In this document: positions 16,278 through 24,615 of the stretch, one piece after another
How the letters are laid out: the number at the start of each line of letters is the position of its first letter
Position numbering within the stretch: position 1 is the first letter of the stretch
Source of the DNA: Flavobacteriales bacterium UBA5692
Lineage (GTDB): Bacteria; Bacteroidota; Bacteroidia; Flavobacteriales_D; Sanyastnellaceae
Length of the DNA stretch: 28,440 bases
Direction of reading: 5' to 3'
Assembly: GCA_002420235.1 (NCBI GenBank)
Contig: DIHQ01000017.1
Location: forward strand, 2,601-31,040
The notes under the pieces: generated by a model
Seen by the model: the letters and a program-made list of their open reading frames with translations, nothing else
Databases searched by the model: none
Told to the model about the DNA's origin: nothing
Made by a program: the position numbers and the translations under genes

Positions 16278-17311
16278 AATTGACACACGCCGCGCTAGTG
16301 CTGGTCGCCACGGTTATGATAGCTCATGAAGGACGCTGTCAGGGTCAAGAATCTCTTCTTTTTGAATTGGCAACTGACGCGCGGAGTGCAGCTTTAGGCG
16401 GCGCAGTCATGGCCGATCTAGAATCGGATGTTCATGGCTCAGGATTGAATCCGTGTTTTCTCGACACATCGATCCAAGGCGATATTACCATTGATTACAT
16501 TGATTATTTCGCTGGAGTCGGCATGACAGCCGTGAATTACCAATTGTTGCCCAAGGGCAAGTGGAACTTACAAGTTGGGGCCCGATTCATGAACCTCGGC
16601 ACCTTTAGTGGATACGATGCCGCCGGGAACACCACCCAAGACTTTGGTGGCGGCGACCAGATGGTCTACTTTGGGACGAGCCGCGCTATCGACTCAGTTT
16701 GGACTTTGGGCATCCAAGGATTTATTGGCAGTCGCCACCTCAACAGAGAAGTCGCTGGCTGGTTAGGCGCAGAGGCCTTCTTGCACGCGCGCTGGAAATC
16801 GAAAAGAATCGCTACAGGTCTAGCATTAACCGGTGCGGGATACCAATGGGGACTGAAGGGATCACAACCGACGGGGTCACTACCATTTAATGTGCAGTTG
16901 GCATTAACCAAAGGATTCAAAAACGCTCCTTTTCGCATCTTCTTAAAGGCGCAAAACTTGCAGACTTGGGACTTAGCTCCGCCTGGCACCTATGACGACA
17001 CAGTTGACCCCATCACGCAGGAGGTTACCACAAATTCCACTTTCAAATTTGGAGACCAACTGATGCGCCATGTTACCATAGGCACCGCGGTATCCGCCGG
17101 AGGCTCTATGGAAATTTGGTTGGGATTCGATTATCGACGCCGCACTGAACTCATGGCAACGGATCGATTGAGTGGCAATGGTCTGTCGTTCGGAGCTCAG
17201 TTCGAATTCGGCAAATTTGCCATGCGAATTGGTCGATTGCGGTATCACTTTGCAGGCGCTTCAACCCACATCGGTATTCGATTCAATCCTCGGAAATTTA
17301 CCCGTTCATAA
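16274..17311 (+). CDS. porQ: Type IX secretion system protein PorQ
   Basis: Outer-membrane beta-barrel subunit of the T9SS attachment complex (with PorU, PorV and PorZ), which removes the C-terminal signal of cargo and links it to the surface. 345 residues with a cleavable signal peptide (THAALVLVATVMIAHEGRCQ). Family marks: ELATDARSAALGGAVMADLE near the N-terminus, the NP motif GLNPCFL, GDITIDYIDYFAGVGMTAVN, KAQNLQTWDLAPPGTYDD and FGDQLMRHVTIGTAVSAG, with the C-terminal strand HIGIRFNPRKF. Alternating hydrophobic residues support a barrel. It begins inside the lon stop codon and is followed 30 nt later by cmk, a neighbour pairing I recall for porQ in other Bacteroidota. Confidence rests on the family pattern and context. 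Confidence 0.9.
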   Translation: MKLTHAALVLVATVMIAHEGRCQGQESLLFELATDARSAALGGAVMADLESDVHGSGLNPCFLDTSIQGDITIDYIDYFAGVGMTAVNYQLLPKGKWNLQVGARFMNLGTFSGYDAAGNTTQDFGGGDQMVYFGTSRAIDSVWTLGIQGFIGSRHLNREVAGWLGAEAFLHARWKSKRIATGLALTGAGYQWGLKGSQPTGSLPFNVQLALTKGFKNAPFRIFLKAQNLQTWDLAPPGTYDDTVDPITQEVTTNSTFKFGDQLMRHVTIGTAVSAGGSMEIWLGFDYRRRTELMATDRLSGNGLSFGAQFEFGKFAMRIGRLRYHFAGASTHIGIRFNPRKFTRS

Positions 17312-17341
17312 TCAAATCAGATACGCTACATTGTAGGCTCG

Positions 17342-18040
17342 ATGGAACAGCAAAAAATCAACATTGCCATTGACGGTCATTCTTCGGCTGGAAAAAGTAC
17401 CATGGCTAAGGCATTAGCCAAAGAATTGAATTTCGTCTATGTTGACACCGGCGCGATGTACCGCGCGGCGACGCTTTTTTGTTTACGGGAGCGACTAATT
17501 GAGAGCAACGAAATTGATTCGAAAAAAATCGAACATGCTGTAAAACGCATGTACATTGGATTCAAGTATAACCCCAAGACCGAACAACCAGAGGTGCACT
17601 TGGGCGGCTCCAATGTTGAAGAGGAAATCCGCTCCTTGGAAGTTGCGAAAAAGGTGAGCTTAGTGGCTGCAATTCCCAACATTCGACATAAACTGGTTGA
17701 ATTACAACAGCGAATGGCTGAATCGGGAGGAGTCATCATGGATGGACGAGACATTGGAACAGTCGTAATGCCAAATGCCAAATTGAAATTTTTCGTCACA
17801 GCCGATGCTCAGGTTCGAGCTAGACGACGCGTCGAGGAATTGAAAGCAATCAATCCGAATGTGAAATTCGAAGAAGTACTGAAGAACCTCGTCGAACGGG
17901 ACCGTATCGATTCGAACCGGGCGGTAAGCCCGCTGCGTCAAGCAGATGACGCCATCGTTTTAGATAATAGCCAGTTGACCCATGAAGAACAATTCCAGTT
18001 CCTTTTGGTACACGCGCGAAAGGCGATGGCAAGCGAATGA
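17342..18040 (+). CDS. cmk: Cytidylate kinase
   Basis: Phosphorylates CMP and dCMP with ATP in pyrimidine nucleotide metabolism; cytosolic. 232 residues, the normal length. The P-loop is IAIDGHSSAGKSTMAKALA (residues 8-26), with the family's G-x-SSAGKST form. Next come YVDTGAMYRAATLF (about 33-46) and the NMP-binding motif MDGRDIGTVVMPNAKLKFF (about 137-155), whose DGRDIGT block is diagnostic of Cmk. Then DAQVRARRRVEEL and the lid NLVERDRIDSNRAVSPLRQA follow, with RD..DS.R typical of the lid. It starts 30 nt after porQ and its stop overlaps the next ATG (ATGA), indicating co-translation within the operon. Confidence 0.97.
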   Translation: MEQQKINIAIDGHSSAGKSTMAKALAKELNFVYVDTGAMYRAATLFCLRERLIESNEIDSKKIEHAVKRMYIGFKYNPKTEQPEVHLGGSNVEEEIRSLEVAKKVSLVAAIPNIRHKLVELQQRMAESGGVIMDGRDIGTVVMPNAKLKFFVTADAQVRARRRVEELKAINPNVKFEEVLKNLVERDRIDSNRAVSPLRQADDAIVLDNSQLTHEEQFQFLLVHARKAMASE

Positions 18041-20979
18041 GAAAGAGCCTTTTCGCCGCAGCACTGGCCAGTGCATTTCTTCTAATTTATTCCCCTACGC
18101 CAGGACAACAGTCACTGCCGGACTTTCGCACAGCCCAGCATGCTAACTATGCCGATTCGGTTTTGGCCACACTAACTCTGCGCGAGCAAATCGCTCAATT
18201 GCTCATGCCGCCGATTTACGCCCATGCTAAGCGAGATAATTGGGAAGAAATGGAACGGTGGGTAACAAATCATCAACTTGGTGGAGTAATCGCCATGCAA
18301 GGCGCTCCAACTCCCTACGCAGAGCGATTGAGACGATTACAGGACTGTGCAGAAATCCCGCTATTGGTGTCAACCGATGCCGAATGGGGATTAGGCATGC
18401 GCATTGATTCAACACGGTCGTGGCCTCGTGCTTTAACCTTTGGAGCAGCAAATGATAGCGCGTTGACGCATGCGTTCGGTCGCGAAGTTGGTCGTTCCCT
18501 TCGCGCCATGGGCATGCATGTCAATTTTGCCCCCGTAGTCGATGTTAACAGTAACCCGGATAATCCTGTCATTGGGAGCCGAGCGTTTGGAAGCCGTACG
18601 GAATTGGTCAATGCACTTGGCGGTGCATACGCAAAAGGCCTACAGGATGTCCACGTTCTCGCTACTGCCAAGCATTTTCCAGGACACGGTGATACTGACA
18701 CTGACTCGCATTATGCTCTTCCAGTCATCCAGCACGAACGCAGTCGCTTGGACTCTATTGAACTCGCCCCTTTTCGTGCCTTAATTGCAGAAGGTGTTGG
18801 TGGGATGATGGCGGCCCATCTCCACATTCCTTCTTTGGACTCTGCACCCAACCAACCCTCAACCCTTTCAAAAGTAATTGTAAATGACCTGCTTCGCGAG
18901 GATATGGGGTTTAGAGGACTTGTATTTACGGATGCCATGACGATGAAGGGCTTTACCTCCTCTGCGTCAACTTCCACGCCGCATGTAGACGCTCTAATCG
19001 CCGGCAATGACGTGCTACTTTTTCCCGGGAATCCGACGAGCACCATCGCTGAAATTGAAACGGCAGTTCGCCACGGTCGATTGGATTCAGCTGCAATAGC
19101 GGAGAAATGCCATCGTGTGCTTTGTGCCAAATCTTGGAGCCAATCCGACCGACCTCCAAAAGGTCATTGGGATTCACCAGAAGCCGAATCGATCCATCGC
19201 GCTGTGCTCGCACAAGCCTTAACCGTGACTAAAAATAGTATGCCCCAATTGCCTTTCAGTGCCAGTGTAAGGAATGTGGTACAACTTTTTGTGGGATTTG
19301 AAGAGGGTGCAGCAGAGGCCAATTCCACAATGCTCGATGCCATCATGGGCAAAGGATTCAATTCGACTAGCTTGAGCTTAGACTCCGACCAGTTCGAGAC
19401 GAATGGACACAAGTCGTGGAAACCTTTGATTCAAGGCGAGCCCGATTGGGCAATCCTGCACATAGGTGGAACTTCTCATTCCGCAGCTCGCTCCCACGGC
19501 GTTACGTCTAGTGAAATCAAGCAAATTGAACGATGTGCAGCATTAGCGCATCAGCGAAATGTACCGTTAGCATTGGTAGTTTACGGAAGCCCTTACCTAT
19601 TGGAGCGACTAGATGCGAGCATCGCACTTAGCGATGCTGTGGTCATCGCCTACCAGGACGATATGCGCACCGTAGATGCTGTTGCGCACGCCTTAACAGG
19701 TGCTGGCTTGGCGGCTGGGCACTTGCCCATCGCCACAGGTCATTTTCCAGCAGGCTTTGGGATGCCATGGAATGGAAGAACTCGACTTGGGTTTTCTGCG
19801 GTACCCCTTCCAACCAAATCTGCGATTGATAGCATTGTGAATGATGCCATTGAAGGGGGAGCGATGCCAGGATGCAGAATTGTCATCGCGCGCCACGGCT
19901 CAATTGTTCATGACGGCATTTACGGAACCTTGGACGGGGAACGAGCTGTGCAAGCAAATACAATTTACGACCTCGCGAGCATCACCAAAATCGCCGCTTC
20001 AACCATTTCGCTAATGCGACTAGCTGAAGAAGGCAAAATCGCGCTCACCAACAGCCTCGACACCTACCTTCCTGAACTCCAGGGCACGGAATTGGGAAGC
20101 CGACAATTGCGAGATGTGTTGTCTCATCGATCGGGGCTTCAATCATGGATTCCATTTTACGTTGAGGCCTTGGAAGACAGCACAGCATTTTCGCCGGTGC
20201 GCACAGCCTTCCATTCAGAACGCATTTCTGACACCCGCTACATGCGACCAGCCTGGCGAGATTCCATCTGGAACCGTATCGTCACCTCTGAGGTTGACTC
20301 CATCGGCACCCATCGGTACAGCGATTTGGGATATTATGCCATTCAACGCATCATCGAAGGTATTACTGGAGTTGGACTTGACGCCTACGTTGAGGAGCAA
20401 TTCTACGCACCGGCACAATGGCACAGCCTTGGCTTCAACCCTATGCCAAATAGCTCTGTGGCAATTGCACCAACGGAAGTCGACACCGTCTTTCGCCAAT
20501 GCACCGTTCAAGGCGATGTTCACGACCCAGGCGCGGCCATGTTGGGCGGCGTCTGCGGACACGCTGGACTTTTTGGTGATGCCTACGACCTCGCCCGATT
20601 GATGTACATGCTGGGACGGGGCGGAACCTATGGCGGTATAGAATTCTTTGAACCAGAGACCATTCAGTCGTGGACCCGTCGTGTGGACCCGGACCCAGAC
20701 CACCGAAGAGCGTGCGGCTTTGATCGGCCGGCTAACGCTTCCGATGCTGGTCCAACGTGCGATGAAGTAAGCGAATCTAGCTTTGGCCATTCCGGTTTTA
20801 CCGGCACGTTAGCGTGGACAGATCCCGATCATGATATTGTTTTCATATTCCTAAGCAACCGGACCTTTCCGCACGCGGAGAATCGAAAGCTAATCGAATG
20901 GGACATCAGAACTAAAGTGCAGCATGAAGTGTATAAAGCCTACGGGATTGAATCCCGGTTTAACAGCGAAATGGAATGA
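18037..20979 (+). CDS. Fused GH3 beta-N-acetylglucosaminidase (NagZ-like) and class C beta-lactamase-type serine hydrolase
   Basis: Exported two-domain enzyme, 980 residues, with a signal peptide (AAALASAFLLIYSPTPGQQ). The GH3 N-terminal domain (about 40-365) carries the NagZ signature KHFPGHGDTDTDSH (K212-H225, with the His-Asp dyad) and the nucleophile Asp299 in GLVFTDAMTMKGF. A second GH3-like domain (about 390-590) follows. The C-terminal domain (about 600-960) is a serine hydrolase of the beta-lactamase/DD-peptidase superfamily: S648-I-T-K651 (SxxK), Y761-S-D763 where YxN is usual, and H918-S-G920 for the KTG position. A role in peptidoglycan turnover in the periplasm is likely: removing GlcNAc and acting on peptide or ester bonds. 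This fusion is known in Bacteroidota. It overlaps cmk and bshA by 4 bp at both ends. Confidence 0.94.
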   Translation: MRKSLFAAALASAFLLIYSPTPGQQSLPDFRTAQHANYADSVLATLTLREQIAQLLMPPIYAHAKRDNWEEMERWVTNHQLGGVIAMQGAPTPYAERLRRLQDCAEIPLLVSTDAEWGLGMRIDSTRSWPRALTFGAANDSALTHAFGREVGRSLRAMGMHVNFAPVVDVNSNPDNPVIGSRAFGSRTELVNALGGAYAKGLQDVHVLATAKHFPGHGDTDTDSHYALPVIQHERSRLDSIELAPFRALIAEGVGGMMAAHLHIPSLDSAPNQPSTLSKVIVNDLLREDMGFRGLVFTDAMTMKGFTSSASTSTPHVDALIAGNDVLLFPGNPTSTIAEIETAVRHGRLDSAAIAEKCHRVLCAKSWSQSDRPPKGHWDSPEAESIHRAVLAQALTVTKNSMPQLPFSASVRNVVQLFVGFEEGAAEANSTMLDAIMGKGFNSTSLSLDSDQFETNGHKSWKPLIQGEPDWAILHIGGTSHSAARSHGVTSSEIKQIERCAALAHQRNVPLALVVYGSPYLLERLDASIALSDAVVIAYQDDMRTVDAVAHALTGAGLAAGHLPIATGHFPAGFGMPWNGRTRLGFSAVPLPTKSAIDSIVNDAIEGGAMPGCRIVIARHGSIVHDGIYGTLDGERAVQANTIYDLASITKIAASTISLMRLAEEGKIALTNSLDTYLPELQGTELGSRQLRDVLSHRSGLQSWIPFYVEALEDSTAFSPVRTAFHSERISDTRYMRPAWRDSIWNRIVTSEVDSIGTHRYSDLGYYAIQRIIEGITGVGLDAYVEEQFYAPAQWHSLGFNPMPNSSVAIAPTEVDTVFRQCTVQGDVHDPGAAMLGGVCGHAGLFGDAYDLARLMYMLGRGGTYGGIEFFEPETIQSWTRRVDPDPDHRRACGFDRPANASDAGPTCDEVSESSFGHSGFTGTLAWTDPDHDIVFIFLSNRTFPHAENRKLIEWDIRTKVQHEVYKAYGIESRFNSEME

Positions 20980-22106
20980 AGAACCTGCGTATTGGCTTCG
21001 TTTGTTATCCCACCTTTGGTGGCTCTGGTGTGGTCGCCACAGAACTAGGTAAGGCACTAGCAGAGAAAGGACATGAACTTCACTTCATTACCTATAGCGC
21101 TCCAGCGCGTATGGGAAGTTTGAAAAAAAATCTTTACTACCATGAAGTGCGGGTTAGTGACTATCCACTATTCGACTACCCACCATATGAATTGGTGTTA
21201 GCCTCCAAGATGGTCGAGGTGGCGAAAACTCACAAACTTGACCTGCTTCACGTGCACTACGCCATCCCACACGCAAGTGCCGCCATCACTGCCCGGGACA
21301 TCCTTGCCAAAGAAGGCATTTGTCTGCCCATCGTCACCACTCTCCACGGAACCGATATCACTTTACTCGGGAAGGATCCTGCATTTGAACCCGTGATCAC
21401 TCACGCCATCAATGAATCCGATGCTGTAACCGCTGTATCCCACAGCTTAAGACACAATACACGTGAGCTGTTTGGAGTCGAAGGTGACATTGAAGTCATA
21501 CACAACTTCATTTGCCCTTCCCACTTTGAACGGCAGGCCGATGAACAATTTCGACGTTCTGTGGCTCCTAACGGGGAGCCAATCATTGCTCACATCTCCA
21601 ACTTTCGCCCGGTCAAACGTGTCGAAGACGTGGTGGATGTATTCGCAGGTGTGCGATCCAAACATCCGGCTAAGTTGCTACTTGTCGGTGACGGCCCCGA
21701 GCGTATCCGTGCAGAGAAACGCGCTTCGGAAAAAAAGGTGCGAACAGATGTAGTGAGCATCGGTAAAATCAAGAATCCAATAGAACCGCTGCTCGTAAGC
21801 GATCTGTTTTTGCTACCGTCAGAAACGGAAAGTTTTGGACTCGCCGCACTCGAATCCTTAGCTGCAGGTGTACCCGTCATCGCCGGGGATACTGGAGGAT
21901 TACCGGAGGTAATTGAACATGGAATCTGCGGCTATCTCGCCCCGGTGGGTGACGTTAAATCCATGACCCGGTTTGCACAAACATTACTGGATAGCCCTAA
22001 CAAACATGCTGCCTTTAAAACTGCAGCACAAGCTCGCGCACAGGAATTTCACGTCATGAAGATCCTCCCGCAATATGAGGCTATATACCACCGCCTCACC
22101 CCATAA
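20976..22106 (+). CDS. bshA: N-acetyl-alpha-D-glucosaminyl L-malate synthase (bacillithiol step 1)
   Basis: GT4-family glycosyltransferase that joins GlcNAc from UDP-GlcNAc to L-malate, the first step of bacillithiol synthesis; cytosolic. 376 residues, normal for BshA. The start KNLRIGFVCYPTFGGSGVVA, followed by TELGKALAEKGHELHFITY, is characteristic of BshA (the glycine-rich loop GGSGVVAT binds phosphate). LHVHYAIPHASAA (about 90-102) and TTLHGTDITLLGKDP (about 120-134) are also family hallmarks. The nucleotide-binding half has the ISNFRPVKRVEDVV block and the ESFGLAALESLAAGVPVIAG region with the EX7E-type glutamates, then GGLPEVIEHGICGYL. It overlaps the GH3 fusion by 4 bp. BshB and BshC are not in the window. 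Confidence 0.96.
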   Translation: MKNLRIGFVCYPTFGGSGVVATELGKALAEKGHELHFITYSAPARMGSLKKNLYYHEVRVSDYPLFDYPPYELVLASKMVEVAKTHKLDLLHVHYAIPHASAAITARDILAKEGICLPIVTTLHGTDITLLGKDPAFEPVITHAINESDAVTAVSHSLRHNTRELFGVEGDIEVIHNFICPSHFERQADEQFRRSVAPNGEPIIAHISNFRPVKRVEDVVDVFAGVRSKHPAKLLLVGDGPERIRAEKRASEKKVRTDVVSIGKIKNPIEPLLVSDLFLLPSETESFGLAALESLAAGVPVIAGDTGGLPEVIEHGICGYLAPVGDVKSMTRFAQTLLDSPNKHAAFKTAAQARAQEFHVMKILPQYEAIYHRLTP

Positions 22107-22111
22107 GTTTA
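22104..22111 (+). promoter_or_regulatory. -7-like box (TAAGTTTA) overlapping the bshA stop codon
   Basis: TAAGTTTA begins with the TAA stop of bshA and ends 5 nt before the ATG at 22117. It may give the last operon gene its own near-leaderless transcript, and it supports 22117 as the start rather than an upstream codon inside bshA. Confidence 0.35.
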
Positions 22112-22116
22112 TATGT

Positions 22117-22674
22117 ATGCCGTCATCTGAAGAACGATCCATTGGCGACCGCATCACGTACGCTTGGCATGAGAATGCCCTGACCATTATCATCAGGCAA
22201 CGCATTCCACGATCTCAGCAAATCGTGCTAGAAGGCTGGTTTTTCGCTTGGCTCTGCGTGGGTGGAGCGACCTCCATGGAAATGGCCGATGCAACGGGCA
22301 GCGACCGCACCTTCTTCCTAATCTTCATGGCCTTCTGGGTATTCTTTGCGTTTCGGGTACTGAAAGTTATTCTGTGGCGGAGAATCGGAAAGGAGATGGT
22401 GCGCATTACAGCAGAAGGAATGAGCGTGAAAAACTCATTCAATAACCTCGGCCGTGCCCGTTTCTTCGTCAAAAACAACATCAAAAAGATGGAGGTCATT
22501 CAACGTGACAAAACCAATTTTACGCAAAATCTCGACCAGAGTTTTTGGATTATGGGTGGTGACTCCCTGCAGTTTACTTACTTCCGTCGACACTTTGTGC
22601 TTGGGAAACAATTGGATAATAAATCAGCCGTTAAACTTGCCAAGCTGATTGACGAGGGACTCCGTAAGTTTTAA
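22117..22674 (+). CDS. Conserved-looking membrane protein of unknown function
   Basis: A 185-residue protein with two adjacent membrane segments (about 37-55, VLEGWFFAWLCVGGATSME, and about 64-85, RTFFLIFMAFWVFFAFRVLK). A cytoplasmic-type soluble tail of about 100 residues follows, rich in basic and aromatic residues (GRARFFVKNNIKKMEVIQRD, FWIMGGDSLQFTYFRRHFVL). The layout, two helices followed by a beta-rich tail with GKEMVRITAEGMSVKNSF, resembles small membrane proteins with a PH-like domain, but I do not recognise a family. It starts 10 nt after bshA, so it is the last gene of the lon operon unless the box at 22104 drives it alone. A longer frame inside bshA is rejected. Confidence 0.8.
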   Translation: MPSSEERSIGDRITYAWHENALTIIIRQRIPRSQQIVLEGWFFAWLCVGGATSMEMADATGSDRTFFLIFMAFWVFFAFRVLKVILWRRIGKEMVRITAEGMSVKNSFNNLGRARFFVKNNIKKMEVIQRDKTNFTQNLDQSFWIMGGDSLQFTYFRRHFVLGKQLDNKSAVKLAKLIDEGLRKF

Positions 22675-22749
22675 TAAACCAGATTATCAAGTCACCAACA
22701 AAGCCCTTTCTACCGCCAGCAAAACACTAAACAATTCAAAAACCATTTA

Positions 22750-23181
22750 TTATTCAACGTTGATCAGGACTTCAAGCACAGCCTTATACCCTCGCACCCC
22801 AAGTCCACTGATGGCCCCAGCACACACCGGACGCACCAATGAAGTCTTTCGAAAATCCTCTCGTGCATCCGGATGGGAGATGTGAACTTCATAGACAGGC
22901 GCATCCACTGCAGCAATGGCATCACGAATGGCAACGCTGGTGTGGGTGTAACCACCGGGATTTATCAAAATAGCGTCAACTTCAAACCCATAATCTTGGA
23001 TGGCATCGACAAGTTCACCCTCCACATTGGATTGAAAACAGACGATTTCAACGGCATGCAACTCTCCGAAAGCCACCCAAGAGGCTTCCAATTCTTTAAG
23101 CGACTTAGACCCGTATACCTCTGGCTCGCGGGTGCCCAGTAGATTTAAGTTGGGCCCATTTAGTATGGCTATACGGTTCAC
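22750..23181 (-). CDS. aroQ: 3-dehydroquinate dehydratase, type II
   Basis: Third step of the shikimate pathway: dehydrates 3-dehydroquinate to 3-dehydroshikimate; forms a cytosolic dodecamer. 143 residues, normal for type II. Motifs in order: ILNGPNLNLLGTREPEVYG (residues 6-24, with the catalytic Tyr23 and Arg18 on the lid), CFQSNVEGELVDAI, LINPGGYTHTSVAIRDAIAA with the substrate-binding Asn and the invariant GGYTHTS, and YEVHISHPDAREDFRKTS with the catalytic His. The start codon is GTG; the sequence fits the family from this codon, and a perfect TAAATTTG box ends 4 nt upstream. The preceding gene on this strand is the SLC13 transporter, whose stop lies 10 nt before, so both read-through and an own promoter are possible. 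Confidence 0.96.
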   Translation of the reverse strand: MNRIAILNGPNLNLLGTREPEVYGSKSLKELEASWVAFGELHAVEIVCFQSNVEGELVDAIQDYGFEVDAILINPGGYTHTSVAIRDAIAAVDAPVYEVHISHPDAREDFRKTSLVRPVCAGAISGLGVRGYKAVLEVLINVE

Positions 23182-23185
23182 GCTA

Positions 23186-23193
23186 CAAATTTA
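23186..23193 (-). promoter_or_regulatory. -7 promoter box (TAAATTTG) of aroQ
   Basis: Exact TAnnTTTG on the minus strand, ending 4 nt before the GTG start of aroQ and lying partly in the end of the SLC13 gene. A TTG (23215-23217) is found 21 nt further upstream, acceptable for the -33 element. Confidence 0.55.
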
Positions 23194-24615
23194 TAAGAAC
23201 TGCAACCACCACGGCAAGACCCAAATACCCCATAACCACGCCAAGACAGCAGCAATGACATTCAATACTAAACCCACCGAAGCCATTTCCTTCATGGTAA
23301 TCCGTTGACTTCCAAAGATGATTGCGTTAGGAGGTGTAGCCATCGGAAGCATGAAAGCACAGCTGCTCGCAATCGTAACCGGAATGACCAGCAACATGGG
23401 ATTTGCGCCCCATTCCAATGCGATTTGCCCTACTATTGGCACCATAACGACGGTTAATGCCAGGTTACTCATAACTTCAGTCAACAAAAGGGCCACCCCA
23501 GCAAAGAGTAAAATCAATAGTCCATGGCTCACTCCTTCCCAAGCCGCCATAGCCTGCGCTACCATGGTCAAGACTTCAGCTTCTGCCAAAGCCTTAGCCA
23601 AAGTCAAGCCGCCACCAAATAAAAGCAGGATATCCCACGGTAAATTACGTGTGTCCTTCCATGCAAGCAATCGCTCTGAGTGTCGATTAGCACTTGGAAT
23701 TAGGAATAGGCTTATACCCGCAGCCATGGCGATGCTGGTATCGCTCATTTCGATACCGGACCAGTCTACTAGCCAACGGCGACCCACCCAAAGAAAACCA
23801 GTCACAGCAAATACAGCCGCGACTCGGCACTCCGCTTGCCTCCAAGGTCCTAAATCCAAAAGCTCGTTTCGGATTTCATTTCGGCCCTCGCTGAGGCTGC
23901 CCTTCGCAACGGGCGTTAAAACTCGCGTAAGTAAAATATAAACGACACAAAGCATCAACATAGAAAATGGCAGCGCCATCAACGTCCATTCTAGAAAAGG
24001 AACTTCAATATTAAATTGGTTCTCAAGCACCCCGGCCATGGCAACATTTGGCGGTGTGCCTATGAGGGTTGCAACTCCCCCGAGGTTCGCTGAATATGCG
24101 GTACCCAGTAACAATGCCAAAGCAAAATTGGGATGGATTTTTGGATCCACTTTGTGCAAAACCGACAGAGCAATAGGCAGCATCATCAGCGTGGTTGCCG
24201 TGTTGGATATCCACATGCTCAGGACAGCGGTTGCGGTCATAAAGCCAGCGATTAGCAATCTGGGATTACCTCCCGCCAAGACCAACACCGAAAGTGCAAA
24301 GCGTTTGTGTAAATCCCATCGTTCAAGTGCAAGCGCGATGAGAAAACCTCCCATGAACAAGAAAACGTAATGGGATCCATACGGTGCTGTCGTCTCAGCG
24401 ATTGACGAAATACCCATGACCGGGAATAATACCATTGGCATGACAGATGTAACACCCAGTGGCACTGCCTCAGCAATCCACCAGACAAGCATCCATGAAG
24501 TTGCGGATAGGACACGAGTCGCCTCGTCCGGTAGCCCTTGTTCGTTGGCAATCCACCACACCATGGCAGCCACAGCGGGACCAGAAAGCTGGGCAACCAA
24601 CTTGGATCTGATCAT
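23191..24615 (-). CDS. SLC13/DASS-family anion:sodium symporter
   Basis: Inner-membrane transporter (474 residues, about 11-12 helices) of the divalent anion:sodium symporter family, which moves dicarboxylates such as succinate, malate or sulfate. Key motifs: WWIAEAVPLGVTSVMPMVL near the N-terminus, the first SNT motif SMWISNTATTLMMLPIALS (about 133-151), GTAYSANLGGVATLIGTPPN (about 171-190), and the second repeat in LTEVMSNLALTVVMVPIVG, where the usual SNT is SNL. SCAFMLPMATPPNAIIFGS (about 415-433) is the second hairpin. The substrate cannot be told from sequence alone. Its ATG overlaps the stop of the upstream endonuclease-fold gene (ATGA), so both are co-translated. Confidence 0.93.
   Translation of the reverse strand: MIRSKLVAQLSGPAVAAMVWWIANEQGLPDEATRVLSATSWMLVWWIAEAVPLGVTSVMPMVLFPVMGISSIAETTAPYGSHYVFLFMGGFLIALALERWDLHKRFALSVLVLAGGNPRLLIAGFMTATAVLSMWISNTATTLMMLPIALSVLHKVDPKIHPNFALALLLGTAYSANLGGVATLIGTPPNVAMAGVLENQFNIEVPFLEWTLMALPFSMLMLCVVYILLTRVLTPVAKGSLSEGRNEIRNELLDLGPWRQAECRVAAVFAVTGFLWVGRRWLVDWSGIEMSDTSIAMAAGISLFLIPSANRHSERLLAWKDTRNLPWDILLLFGGGLTLAKALAEAEVLTMVAQAMAAWEGVSHGLLILLFAGVALLLTEVMSNLALTVVMVPIVGQIALEWGANPMLLVIPVTIASSCAFMLPMATPPNAIIFGSQRITMKEMASVGLVLNVIAAVLAWLWGIWVLPWWLQFL

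Noticed and set aside
22675..22749. Terminator between the membrane protein and aroQ
   Set aside because: The convergent spacer is AT-rich but I could not find an inverted repeat followed by a T run.
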